Below are positions 51,311-63,600 of a stretch of DNA of 64,000 bases, piece by piece. Under the pieces are notes generated by a model. The model worked only from the letters and a program-made list of their open reading frames with translations. It searched no databases and had not been told where the DNA came from. Source of the stretch: Oreocharis arfaki (taxonomy: Eukaryota; Chordata; Aves; Passeriformes; Paramythiidae). Positions within the stretch are counted from its first letter, which is position 1. Every line of letters begins with the position of its first letter. The stretch covers positions 62,001 through 126,000 of the forward strand of contig VZRR01008210.1 of the NCBI GenBank assembly GCA_013398015.1, written 5' to 3'. The position numbers and the translations under genes are program-made.

Positions 51311-51747
51311 GGGAAATATTTTTGATGGATTTCTGAAATTACCAGATTCTTGTAAAGCTACTAATCTTGGAAGCTGATAAAAGAGATGGAAAATCCCATT
51401 TCCTAATTCATTGTAAATCACTGTTCCTAAGGCAGTTAACAGCACAAGTGGCATAATTTTAACAGTAACCTCCAAAGCTTTAAGTTTTTTGTTGTTAAGA
51501 AAGTGATATTTTCTTCAACACACCTCCTCTTTCCAAGGTCATTCAAACTTCTGTCTCCATGAAAAGCCTTATTCAATAGAACACAGTTGAGACGTTTCAA
51601 CCAGCTCTCATTTTACACAAATAAGTGAACACAACTCTCTTTACCCTGTAGAATAAAGACTTCTTCAATATCAACTTACCTGCTACTGTTGCCAAGTCTT
51701 TCTGCTTTTGAGTTACTTGAGAGTATCTTGAGTTAGTTGTGGCTGCC

Positions 51748-51895
51748 TCATCCCTGGAAGTGTTCAAGACCAGGTTGGATGGAACTTTGAGCAACCTGGT
51801 CTAGTGAAAGGGGTCCCTGCCTAAGGCAGGGAGGTTGAAACTAGATGAGTTTTAAGGTCCCTTCCGACTCAAACCATCCTGTAATTGTATGGTCA
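51748..51895 (+). mobile_element. CR1 LINE 3' fragment, sense
   Basis: CATCCCTGGAAGTGTTCAAG, CCAGGTTGGATGGAACTTTG, GAAACTAGATGAGTTTTAAGG and AAACCATCCTGTAATTGTAT are CR1 3'-end phrases. Confidence 0.88.
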
Positions 51896-53682
51896 GTGGT
51901 GCTTGGTTGGGCTGTGCTGTGTGAAGCGGAGCTCTAGAGAGGATATGGGGTTGTGCAAAGTCCTTCACATCCACCACTTGCACTGTTCGTGATTATTATT
52001 TCCTATTCTCACCACTGGATCCTGTTTGGATGCACACATGTAATGGAGATAAAAGTTCTGATGATTAAATTATGTCTCCATAAAGTGGACAAGAGAGTGT
52101 ACAGTGCAAAAATTTCTAAATTTCCCATCAAAATAGGGGTAAAATTGCAATATCTACAGAGGTAAATGGCCTGCCCTAGCTCCCCAGCAGCAATAAGAGG
52201 CCATTTAAGGAATTTCACAAGCTTTTTGGAGGTGGGGGGATAACTATCATTATCAATTATTTCATGGCTAACCTTAGGGAAAAAAATGCCTGTTAAAAAC
52301 AGATTAAAGAGAATAGGCTTCTATATTTAACAAGGCCAGACAATATTAATATGCAAGTGCAGAGACATGGCTAATGAATAGGAATTGTTATTACTAAGGC
52401 AATCTATAACTTCTTTGAGTGCCACAAGTGGCAGGGAAGTCACTGCTGAAGTGACTGGAATTAATGAGCTGTCTCAGGAATTTTATCAAGTTGTCTATAG
52501 AAGTCTTTCCCTCGCTCCTGGGGAGATGGATATATTCAGAGAGAGGCAGAGAAAATTATTCTTTGTATCTGCTTAAAGGCTGAATGATCACAAAGGCCCT
52601 GAGCTTAGGAATCTCTTCATGCTGAATTTTTATGGGAGCTTTGAACAGCATCAGGCCCATTAACAAAGAAATACATCTAACCTCTTCAATCTGCTGATTT
52701 ACCTCCTACAGCTCCAATCCATCAGGACTCTCTAGCGTATGAGCATGTTTAAAACAAGAGCAGTGACATAAATAGACCAGATGCAGGTTTTGATGCCGTT
52801 TTTTAGTAAGGGCTCCACTTTGCAGCTTGCACAGAAGTTATTGTTTTGTGTTTTCCCAGGGCCAGATTGATTGAACCATCCTATACCAAACAAATTATTT
52901 ATGTAGCAATTACAGGAGTTTTAGAGGAACACAACAGCCCAAGGGAGTCAATGTAATTTTTCAGTGACTGGATCTCAGGTGGAGCTGCCTCACATCTTTG
53001 TTAGCTACACTAAAGGTGAGTAGGATGTGAAACCCCACTCTCCTCTCCTGTAGAGGACAGCTGATGCACACAGTTGTCACAGAAAGTAGTTACCCCTCCA
53101 TATGTCCTACCTTGCAGTAATGGGAGGGTAAACGCATATTTATTAGAGTAGCTGTGCTATGGCTGACTTGGAGACAACTTATTCACATGCTCATGTCACA
53201 AAATGTTCTCTTTACATGTTCTCTGTTACATGTTCCGTTATATCACAACTCTTGAGGAGGACTCGGGTTCACCCTCTTTTTTGCTGCTGAGCTCTTGGTT
53301 TGAGCAAGATCTAACAGAGGGGCATCACACTTCTTTAAAAAGTATTTCCTTGAAGAAATTGAGAGGTCTCAAAGGTTCAGGGTGCATGTTTGAGCAAATG
53401 TATATGTGCATGTATTCATAATTTCCTGTGGCAGCTGTCATCCTTCTTTTATTAAAAATTTCTCACACATATCTACAGATATATATAAATTGCATGTAGG
53501 AGTTGCTCTCTCCTGTATCCTAAGAAGAGTGCAGAATAAGTAAGGGAAGATACAGGACAGAAACGTGCTTTCCTGACATTAATACTGTGCCTGTGTTTAA
53601 AAGTGCCATCCATAACTAGCGTGAGCAAAGAGCAGCAATTTTTCTCCTGTTTTTTCCTCCTCTTTTACACTCAGGACAGTGG
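51896..53682. other. Intergenic region, no feature recognised
   Basis: About 1.8 kb, AT-rich, with no coding or repeat signal I can name. Confidence 0.5.
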
Positions 53683-53687
53683 GTCAT

Positions 53688-55067
53688 TGGGCTGATTTGG
53701 CACAGCCTAGTTTCTAGTAGCGGGGAAGAGCCACAAAAGTAGCTTCTGTGAGAAGCTGCTAGAAGCTTCCACCTGTCTCTGATGGCTCTGAAGATGGACA
53801 GGCTGCTGGCCCAATTAGAGATGTTAGTAACACCTCTGTGATGACATATTTAAGAGGGAAATCAAAGCAGCGCACAGACAGTTTTTCCAGGGGCGGCGAG
53901 CTGCCACAGCCAGGACCATTACCAGTGCTGCACACGGCGATGCGGTGCTGCCGCCATTTTGGCACTGCCCCTGGCGAGCCTTGCCTGTCTGGCCATCCCT
54001 AACCAGCCTTGCCATGGGCAGAAGGGCAGGGGTGGTGGCAGCAGCTTCTCCTTCTTGGCGCCCCGTATGAAGAGAGACATTAAATACCACCCCCACAAGG
54101 TGGCAGTGGGGGCCACGTGGCTGGCAGCAGAAACATGGCAAGTGATGCCCTGATGCAGAACCTAGATGAGATCAACCTCTCAGTGCTGTGGGATGCTGCA
54201 AAAATCTTTGAATTAGTGGAACTTGTTGACAATGATACCTGTGAGCATCAATTTTTATTCTAGTTGGAGAAAGAAGAGGAAGTGAGAACATGTGGAGAAA
54301 GACAACATGGCAGCACCAAGGTCAATGAAAAGAAAGAGGGGGAGGAGATGCTCCAAACATCAGAATCAAAATTCTTCTGCAAGTGGTGATGAGGACTGTG
54401 ATGAAACAAGCTGTACCCTTATAATCAATCAAGTCCACGGGAGAGCAGAAATCCACTTGCAGCCCATGGAAAAGGTGCCCACACCAGAGCGAGTGGAGGC
54501 CAAAAAAAGCTAGAATCCAGTGGGAGACCTGAATAGAGAGAGAGGGCCCCTGCTTCCAGATATAGAGAAAGAGGGCCTTTGCTTCCAAACTAGAGCAGCC
54601 TATTCTTAAAACACGGCACCCCATGGACCAGTGACCCACGTCACAGCAGTTCTGGGATTACTGTTTTACTTGTGGGAGGGACTCACGGCATAGCAGGAAA
54701 AAAAGGCTCCTCTCCCTGAGTGAACTGAAGAAAGATCTTGGGTAACAAACTGACCAAAACATGCCTGTCGGGGGAGGGGGCAGGCATCTCCCTGCAATGT
54801 CAGTGGGAAGGAGGGAGGGGCTGGGAAGAAAAAAGTGTTTTAAAGGTTTATTTTATTTCTCATTATCCTCCTGACTCTATTAATAATAAATTTACTTTAT
54901 ACCTTTAAACTAGAGCCTGTTTTGCCCTTAAAATGTTTTCTCCCCATCGTTATCTCAACTCATGAGCCCTTCCTTTTTTTCCCCTCCTCTGCTCAGCTAT
55001 AATAGAGGAGAGTGAGTGAAGGGTTTTTGTGGGTGCCTGATGTTTTAACCAATGTCAAACCACGACA
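53688..55067 (+). mobile_element. LTR-like element copy 1 (5-bp TSD, ERVL-like)
   Basis: 1380 bases flanked by GTCAT (53683-53687 and 55068-55072). Its start TGGGCTGATTTGGCACAGCC aligns with the start of copy 2 at 58194, and its end is GTCAAACCACGACA. The first and last ~16 bases are imperfect inverted repeats. TATTTAAG lies at 53847-53854 and AATAAA at 54885-54890. A 5-bp duplication suits the ERVL (class III) group. Short open frames inside (for example 54292-54513) belong to the element and show no retroviral gene. Confidence 0.78.
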
Positions 55068-55072
55068 GTCAT

Positions 55073-58000
55073 TATCCAGCAAGTACAGGAACCCGCCAGG
55101 CTGCAGCAGGTGGATCACTGGAAGCTGAAGACCTCTGCTTCCTGCTGGGAAGCAATGCTAGAAGAACTCTGCTCCAAATGCTGCCAAGATATGAGTGGAG
55201 AGAAGGTGGCCAAGGGCAGGGTTGCAAGGCAGCCCTATGCAGACAGCAGAGACACAAGCAGAGAGGGAAACAAGTTCTTTCATAGGGTTGATTCTGAGGG
55301 GCCTGAACAAAGAGCTGGAAGTAAATAGGTAAGAACCTCGTGATGCCTAAAGAGCTGTATGTGCAGGACAAATGAACGATTTCAGGGTTTGCCATCAGTC
55401 TTTTTAAGATGCAACTTCAGGGTTCAAGAGGTTTTTTCCAGTTAGAAAAAGAATGGGAAGTACCTGTTTTCAACATTTCAAAATATTTTTCTAAACCTCA
55501 GCTTATTAAGCGTGGTTTTCCATGCTGGAGGCCCCCAACACCAAATGTGCAGGGGGCTGTCCTAGCACCCAGTACCTCACAAATCTTTCAGTTTACTCCA
55601 GTCACAAATGAGTCTCTGCTGTCAGCATTGAGCCCTGCACAGGGATGACAGGTACATGTGAGGTTACCTGCTGTCCATAAAGATAACCCCAGGGCCCAGA
55701 GTTGGACTCTCCTGGGAGGGAAAGAGTCTGTCTCTCTTCCACAGAAGAATGAAGGCACCAAATGCACTTCAAATGCGAGCTTCTAGCAGGCACTAGTGAC
55801 ACTTAAGCTATAAAAAAAACCCCTTTTGTTTCCTGCTGAAACCTTATGAACCATGATTTGACACCTTTTCCACAAGCTTTGGAGCTGTGCTGAAGGAGGG
55901 AGGATTAGCCTTAAGGCAGGTCATGAGCAAGGACAGAAACTGGGGCTTGTTTGTCATTCAACTCATCACTTCTTATTCCAAGGCTAGGTATGAGATATGT
56001 TAATTTGAACTGGCAGCAGATTTTGCAAAACTACGTCGCAGAACACCAGTCAGCCCTAAAATTTGCCATGGAATTTAGTTTTTATGTTATTAAAAACTTA
56101 TAATAAAGTTTTACAGTACAGATCTTTCTTCAAGCTTTGCTGCAATGATGTTCAATGCTAGTGAGAATAGACTCACTCCAAAGGGTGAAGGTTGGGATTT
56201 TACTATTAAGTGTCTTTTGCTTGGCCTTAATGTCTCCACAGTGTAGGACATTGAGAAATGTGGGGATTATGTCTACAGAATTTGCAGCATCCTTCTTTTC
56301 ATGTATGTGACAGAACTATCCAGAGCTTTTATTCAGGAGCAAAGCATTTACTGTTGATGATACTGGAACCATTTCCATGACATCTTCGTTTTGTCTAGAA
56401 TGTATGTATTTTATCCTCTCTTTGTAAAGGTAGTTCCACCAAAGTGGTTACCACTCTTCAGGGAATCTTCCCTGGAGAGGTTACATTTCCTTTCTGAAAC
56501 CAGAGACACTTGTGGAAAACATCTTCCTGTATGCCTATGGAGGCTGAGGCACTGCTGCAAACAGCACAGCTTTGTTCCTGCTGTTTTATGAGGGAGCTGC
56601 CAGAAGTGAAGGGGATACAGTGCCTGGGCAAGGCAGGCACACCCAGGCAGAAAGTAAGCAGAGTGTCTGGGTCTCAAGGAGCAAGAAGGAGCTGGATGAG
56701 TGAACTTTCTGCTCAGCAGCCCTTGTAGCTGAGGTGGATGCCTTGCCCTTGCCTGCTAATCACAGCTCTTCTCTTGCCACCCAGCCAGATGTGGGGGTCA
56801 CTGGGGGGGGTGTGATGCCCCAAGGGAGAGGCTGTGAGTGACAGGAGAGCCTTGTCCACCTGAGGGACGCCTGCACTAGGTGCACTGTAGTAAACTCACT
56901 GCCTGACAGGCTTCACCTCTTTATCTTCCTGTCCTCATGTTGGTGACGCTGGGAATACTGATTCTGTGTAATGAAGACATAGCACGTCTTGTTCAGCAGG
57001 TTTTTATTCCCAAGGGTTGCCTCTGCTAAGCTCTGTGGGGACCTTTCCCTTGAGCCAGGCCTCCAGGATGGAAATGTGTTTTCAGAAGTGCATGCCAGTG
57101 TGGGTGATTTTCCGGGCACTGAACATCTCTGTGGGAAGTGCGAGAACCCCTGGGTGTCCCCAGGCAAGGTTTGAGGGAAAAGCCTGTATGCTGATCCTCA
57201 CTGGAGACCTGTGGTGGAAAAGGCAGGGAGATGAGGAGGGGGCATGCCCTGGGTGGGGTTTTGTCCCTCCTGTAGCAAGGGCAGGGCTAACTGTGTAAGG
57301 CAGATAGCACAGCTCACAATGCTGGGTGGCAGGAGATGGAGGAGGCTGCACACTCCTACCTTGCAGGAAGGTAACATCAGTTGCCATGAGCATTTCCTGC
57401 TGCAACCTGTATGCCCTGGAAGCAGACAGCAAAATCCTGGTGTCTGGTACCTGCATGCTCAGGGCCCATCACTGGTGCCCTCTGGGCCATATGCTGATGG
57501 CTGCTCTGCCCCCTTGACCTGCCCCACTGCTGCGTTGAGCCTGGGCTTGGAGAGTGGGAATCCGGGTAGCGGCAGCCCAGAGGGACTCCATGTCTACAAC
57601 ATCTTAACACTTTGTCTGAATTCCTGAGTGAAGAAAAGCATAAAGTGAACCACAGTTTTGTTCTGCAGTGGCTCAGAAGCAGAAGCTGGGGAAGGGATAA
57701 GCTTCATCTTGTTTGTAGTATTTTTAATATTGCAAACTGCTGAGTTTTTAGCTTTGTTATGCTTAATGATGTTTCAGTGCTTATAATGTAGTTCTAAATT
57801 TTATGCAATAACTAAATAAACACCCGCTGGTACTTGAGGTATCCTCCAAACAGAATTCAGCAAAGCTCCGTGGTCATACTGGGCAATGGCTGGACCAACG
57901 ATTTGAGGGTGGAAAATGTTACAAGCAGCCCTAAGCTGGCTTTAGTGTGATGGGAGAAAGTCTGGTGAGACACTTGCTAGTGTCCCCAGGATGTCCCCAC

Positions 58001-58188
58001 CCAGTGTTGTGACAGAGGAATCACTGAAAGTGAAACAAAAGCTCACTACTCATTCACATAAGAACTTTACTGAAATTTCCCCAAAGCCTTTAACAAGCAA
58101 AGAAATACATCTTAGTAAGAAGTACAGAAAACCTCCCTATAACTTTAATTGCTGGTCTGTAACTCTGGAATTGACAATCTCACTTCTA
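55073..58188. other. Spacer between the two LTR-like copies
   Basis: 3.1 kb of unique-looking sequence with no gag, pol or env similarity in any frame that I can recognise. It is therefore not the interior of a provirus. No host gene recognised. Confidence 0.6.
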
Positions 58189-58193
58189 ACAGG

Positions 58194-59489
58194 TGTGTTG
58201 GTTTAACACAGCCTGCTTTTTAGTGGGGGCAGGAGAAAAGCTGCTGGAAACGTCTATGTCCAGCACAGAGCCAATCACTGAAGGCTCTGACGATGGGCAG
58301 GTTACTAGGCCAATTAGACAAGTTGGTAATGCCTCTGCGATGGCATATTTAAGAAAGGAAAAAGCACGGGAAGCTCACTTTCTTTTCGCAAGGGGTGGTG
58401 ATGCGGCTACCGGGGGGCTGCGTGGACGGGGCCTTCCCAAGGCCGGGAGCGCGTGGCCGGGGCCCTCCTGAGGCTGGAGCTGCCCGTGTGGTGCCGGCAA
58501 GGACCACGTGGCCAGCAGCGATAAACATGGTGAGCAATTCCCCGATGCAGAGCCCGGACAAGATCAACCTCTCAGCTGGATCTTACAGATACCACCTTTC
58601 TTCCAAGTCAGAGAATAAGGAAAAGTGAAGAGACGCGAGAAAGACCAACAATGGCAGCACCGAGGCCGGTGAAAAAAAAGGAGAGGGAGGACGGGCTCCA
58701 AGCTGAGATTTTCCTGCAGGCTGTGGTGAGGACTATGATACAGCTGTTTCCCTATAATTCATGAGGTTCCTGGGGGGGGGTGGGGCGTGCAGAGGTCCAC
58801 GCGCAGCCCACGAAGAGGAGTACTCATGCTGGAGTGCGTGGATACTGAAAAGCTGTAATCTAGTGAGGAACTCCAAGAGAGAGAGATGACCCTTGCTTTT
58901 AGAGACAGAGAGCCTTTGCTTCCAAACTAGAACAGCTCATCCTTAAAAGACTAAACCCCATGAACTAAAATGACCCATGCTAGGCAGTTGTGGGAAGACT
59001 GCTTGGCATGTGGGAGGGACTCACATTGCAGCAGGTTCAGGGCAGGAGTGCTGCTCGTGGAAGTTAAAGCCACTCTAGAAAAGCTTGCAGAGAACTGTCT
59101 CCTGTGGGAAGGATCTCATGGAACAGCAGAAAACCCTCTTTTCCTTAAGCACATTAAGATTTTTAAGAAGTGAAATACTGACCAAAACCCCATGTTTTGT
59201 TTCCTTGGGCAGTCGGTGGAAAGAGGGAGGGACTGGGAAAGAAAGGTGTTCTGAAGGTCTGCTTTGATTCTCATTGCCGTTTTTATTTTTAATTCTGTGA
59301 ATAATAAATCTTCTTTATACTGTTTAAGTTTTGAACCTGTTTTGCCTTAACGTGGTTTTTTTTCAATAATCCTTAACTCATGAAAATTAAGTTTTCAATT
59401 CATTCTCCTCTGCTCTGCTATAGCAGAGGAAAATAAGTAGATGAATTTTTCGTGGGTGCCTGGCGCTTAGCCAGTGTCAAACTGCAACA
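58194..59489 (+). mobile_element. LTR-like element copy 2 (5-bp TSD, ERVL-like)
   Basis: 1296 bases flanked by ACAGG (58189-58193 and 59490-59494). It starts TGTGTTGGTTTAACACAGCC and ends GTGTCAAACTGCAACA; these ends are imperfect inverted repeats. TATTTAAG is at 58346-58353 and AATAAA at 59303-59308. It is collinear with copy 1 over its length (shared GAGATCAACCTCTCAG/AAGATCAACCTCTCAG, ATGGCAGCACC, ATAATAAAT, GTGGGTGCCTG), with many differences, so both insertions look old. Confidence 0.78.
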
Positions 59490-60089
59490 ACAGGTCTGTT
59501 GAACAGCTGGACTGTCAGCCACTGAAGATACTAGTTTATAATTAAAATGCCGGCAGTTCCTTAATTACAGGCACTGCTACAATATTATTCACCACTCTAA
59601 TTGTTTGCCTTTCTGCTGGGGAGCATGATTAATTATTTTTCTTCAAGATTTTCAAATAAAATATTATTGGAAAGGATATGCTTATCCTGTCACTCTGCTA
59701 GTGGGAGGAGTGGGCCGTGCTAGTGCAATGCACAGTGTGAGTGTTCAGCAGGTGACTGCAGGCGAAACTGCTTCCAGAAAGAAAAGCATCGGGGTGAGGT
59801 TTTCAGCCATCCAGTCTGATGGGAGAGTAGAATCTGACACAATAATGCTGTGATTGATCTCTCCCCTTGGCTGCTAAAAAGCTGGGGGGGCTGCACTGAT
59901 GGTAGGGAGGTAATAACACTGCCTGAGAGCTCAGTTCGTGTCTTATGTGCAGCTCAAACTCTTCATCTCCTATTTTGCCGCAAGGAAAACCAGAGCACAA
60001 TCAATAGAGGAGTTTTTTTGACCTGTTCAATGCTTTGTCTAAATGAGCAGTAGCAGACTTGTACTCTAACTTTTGGGTTAAAAAATTTC

Positions 60090-60157
60090 ACAATGGTCAA
60101 ACATTGAAACTGGGACCCATAGAGGCAGTGGGACCTTCATCCCTGGTGACACTCAAA
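60090..60157 (+). mobile_element. CR1 LINE fragment, left part (interrupted)
   Basis: AGAGGCAGTGGGACCTTCAT followed by CCCTGGTGACACTCAAA is CR1. It is cut at CTCAAA by the solo LTR and resumes at 60545. Confidence 0.8.
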
Positions 60158-60538
60158 TGTGGGAATTAACAGCAGGTCAGAAAGCCTGTCTAAATCGCAA
60201 TCTGACATTGATCTCAGCACAATCCACGTCTACCTGTGAGAAGCTTAATCAAGAGAAGCAAGAAATTCAAAACAATAAGGAGAGTAAACGGCAAACACAG
60301 CTGCAGCTGGTGTCTGTTTGGATTCTTGGGATGTCTATGTTGTAGATAACTAATAATAGTATGGTGTAGTTAAAATAGCCAATGAATCTACTGTAGTAGT
60401 TGAGCAACCAATGGACAACTAACATGAATGATAAACATACAAAAGTGTATATATATGACACTGGCTTTTGGAATAAATGCTTTTTGCCTGCACTTTGTTA
60501 GAATTAGTGTGTGTCGCGCATCCACCTCAACTGCGACA
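60158..60538 (+). mobile_element. Solo LTR (6-bp TSD, class II-like), 381 bp
   Basis: Runs TGTGGGAATTAACAG...CTGCGACA between CTCAAA duplications (60152-60157 and 60539-60544), inside a CR1. TATATATAT is at 60448-60456 and AATAAA at 60472-60477, only about 16 bases further on. It is the uninterrupted counterpart of the LTR at 41767-43374. No internal retroviral sequence adjoins it, so it is a recombined solo LTR. Confidence 0.9.
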
Positions 60539-60544
60539 CTCAAA

Positions 60545-60665
60545 TACCCAGGTTCAGGCTTAGAGCAACCTTGCCTAAATATGAAGCTGGCTCTACTCTG
60601 AGCAGGAGGTGGGACTAGAGACCTCCAACAGGTCTTTTCAGCTGAAATAATTGAATGATCCTATA
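60545..60665 (+). mobile_element. CR1 LINE fragment, right part (3' end)
   Basis: Continues the CR1 at 60090-60157: GAGCAGGAGGTGGGACTAG, ACCTCCAACAGGTCTTTTC and AATTGAATGATCCTAT, the CR1 3' end. Confidence 0.85.
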
Positions 60666-63600
60666 TGGCCATACTTTTACACGTGAGTTAAGAAAAGGCA
60701 AAAAGGAGCAGATGCAGGAGGGGATAGGGGAATGTGCAGTATCCACATAGCACATGTGGGACCTGATGAGCAGACCAGGAGCTTCTGTGGAACCCCAGGA
60801 ACAGACACCTCAGTGTGACTCAGTGACTTTCTGGCTTGAGCACACCATCCATGGAGTTTTACAGCATTTTAGCAAACAAACACAACTTTCTGCTGTTTCA
60901 CGCCCTGGGAATGGCTACTGAACTTAATGAGCAGGAGAAGGACGGGGTGCTGAACCTGGCCTGCTGAGTCTGACATGGTTAATCACAGGCAGAGAGAGTG
61001 GCAGGGAGCAATTTGGAGATAACACAACGGGGAATCTTGTCTCATTTGCACTGGTGCATCCATGTAATCAGTACATTTTGGTTGGTTACTATTATTTCTC
61101 AGTGAAATTGCAGCTCTCTCCTCCATGTGCCCAGTCTCCTTCCCCGCTGCTCCCCCAAGGGATGAGCAATCGTAAAGCAAACGGGAGGAAGTTTGACAAT
61201 GGGTGGTAACAGGACAATGCAAAATAGCAAGGTAGCTGAACTTTCCAGTGTTTCCCCAATGTCAAGACAAATAATAACAAGTATTTACCCCTCCACAGTG
61301 GTTCTGTGTTTCTGTTGTTGGTGGGAGCGTGGGAGTGGAGGCAATGGAAGGGGCTCTAGGCTGGCTCGATTGAGAATCTGGTAGCAATGGGTGCGAGGCT
61401 GTGAGCTACAGCTGGAGAAAATGGAAGTCACTGAGATGTGTGTTGATTTAATCAGGTTAAGCATTCAGATATGCTTTGCACAGTGTACCCAGCAATCTGC
61501 AAGGTTTCCGGTTGCAGGGGGTGTGTGTGTTTGCAAATGTGCACATATGCACATAGAGAGGCTACAGGTCTTGTCCTGGAGAATAGGAATGAGGAATGGA
61601 CAATCAGCTCACAGTTAATTGGCTTTGCTTTTCCTTTCTTTTTGCTTCCTTTCTGCTCTTCCAAGACAATAAGCCTGCTGGCTTGCATCCCTTCCATAGT
61701 CGCCCCCTGCAGGCAGCGCAGTGGTTTGATGGCTGCAGCCTGTCTTTGAGCACTCTGCCCCGAGCATCTGTTGTGTTCTAGCCATTTGTCCCTGAGGTGC
61801 TGTGTCCCGTGGCTTCTCTTTGCCCCCAGCCAGGCTTGGTCTGCAGGTGACTACATGCAGGTTACAAGGGTTTTGAAATTCTCTGCTTGCTATTTGCATT
61901 AGCAGAAGAAAGTAAATATTACCACCGCTTTCTAGCAATTCTCCTCCTCAAGCGCTGTTTGTGGCATAAACCATCCATAAGATGGCAGCAGGCTACAGCA
62001 GCAGCTGGCACACTTGAAAAGCCCATGACATCAGATCAAAAACAATTCACAGCCAAGTAAACACCAGCAAGGCCCAGGCCTGTAGGAGCAGGGAGCAGGC
62101 AGCCCTGGGCAGAGCCTGCAGTCCTGGCTGTGTCACCAAGGCTAGGCTTGCACAGTGCAGCCTTGCTGCTCCTCCTGCAGCCAAACTGTGGTGAAATTCT
62201 GTGCTGCCAAACAACCCTGCTGCTTCTCTCACGATTTTGGTCTCTAACCATGCCATGCTTTCGTTCTCACTTTTTTTTTTGTTGTTCTGTTTGATCCGAA
62301 TGGTTTTGCAACCTCCCTGCATCATTTTCTGCACAGCCCCTTACCCAGATTGCAGGAGCTGTGTGATTTCCTTCCTAAAACTCACTGGTTGGTTGCTAGC
62401 TGCAGCCCTTACATGATATCTAGCAAATTAGCATCATGTGAGAGGCCTGAAATAGAGGTGAACAGCTTTTTTTCATTGATTTAGTGTAGGATGGCAGAGT
62501 GTTAGCTGATGTTCTTGTAGGATTGGGGTCTGGGTTTAGTCCTGTCAAGCTTAGGGAATGTCTCTACCTGCATCTTGAGAGATATTGCAGTGGAGTAAAA
62601 ATCCCCTTTTTACCTCTCTACATTCAGTAAATATGCTGGCTATTTACAGTGTTGGAACAAGATTACACAAGGGTTTTACCCCATGTGCCTTGAGATCCTT
62701 TGCCATTGCTTGGTGCGCTTAGTGCAGCAGCTGGCAGGTTTGGTGGGTTAGGCAGAAAAGAAGAGAAAAGGAGAGAAACCATCACAAGCTAAATACAAAT
62801 ATAATGTCTATTCAAAGAGGGATTTGCTGGCTCTTACGCCATCCTCCCGAATGTGTAGTACTGGCAAGTCAAATCCAAACATACGCCAAATATGCCTCTC
62901 TGCTCCCCCAGCTCTTCAACACTGCTTTTCTGCCCAGGCAGGTCTGGGAGAGCAGTGGCCATCTGGCCAGCACAGTTCCTGTCCCCTTTCACTGCCAGCC
63001 CACTTGCCAGAGCCCACATGGGAGAGAAAGCTTTCCTTCATTTTGCTGAGTGTTATGGGCTGGGAAAGGTTGGTTCTGGGGATTTTGTTCTCTTCATCAA
63101 ACATGCCAAGAAGTGCTGGGAAGAACCTCTTTTTCTATATAAGAAACTGAATGAATGTGTGCCCCGACAAGCTGAGTCCTGAGGTGCAGAAGTTCTATCA
63201 TTCGTTTAGTGAATCCTGCTGCTGTTACATACCAGCAAACAGTTTTGCTACTTGCATTTTATTTGACCGAGGCACAGGTCTTCCAGGGAAGTTTTCTGTC
63301 ATCAAGACCACCAGTTTGCCTTCAATCATGCCTCAAGTCACCTCAACAACTTGACATGCTGGTATGTCAGAAGGGCAGAAATCTCACACAGATGTACAAA
63401 CTTTGAAAAATAACCAGCACGTGTCAGCCACCAAGGGAAAAGCTCCAGCATAACCAGTCTCCTGACACCAGGGCATTCATAGGTGTGTAGGCAGGTACTG
63501 GATGCTCTCACTGCAGGAGGTGTTCCCACTGTAATTTTGCACCTTGCTGGGCACTGAAGAAACTAATAACACGGTGTGGTGGCCCCAGTGCTCCATGACC

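Noticed and set aside
54292..54513. Basic 73-codon frame beginning near an ATGGCAGCACC motif
   Set aside because: Lies inside an LTR-like element, and the collinear copy at 58.2-59.5 kb does not preserve the frame.
53688..59489. A single provirus bounded by two LTRs
   Set aside because: Each copy has its own distinct 5-bp duplication, and the 3.1-kb spacer shows no retroviral coding sequence.
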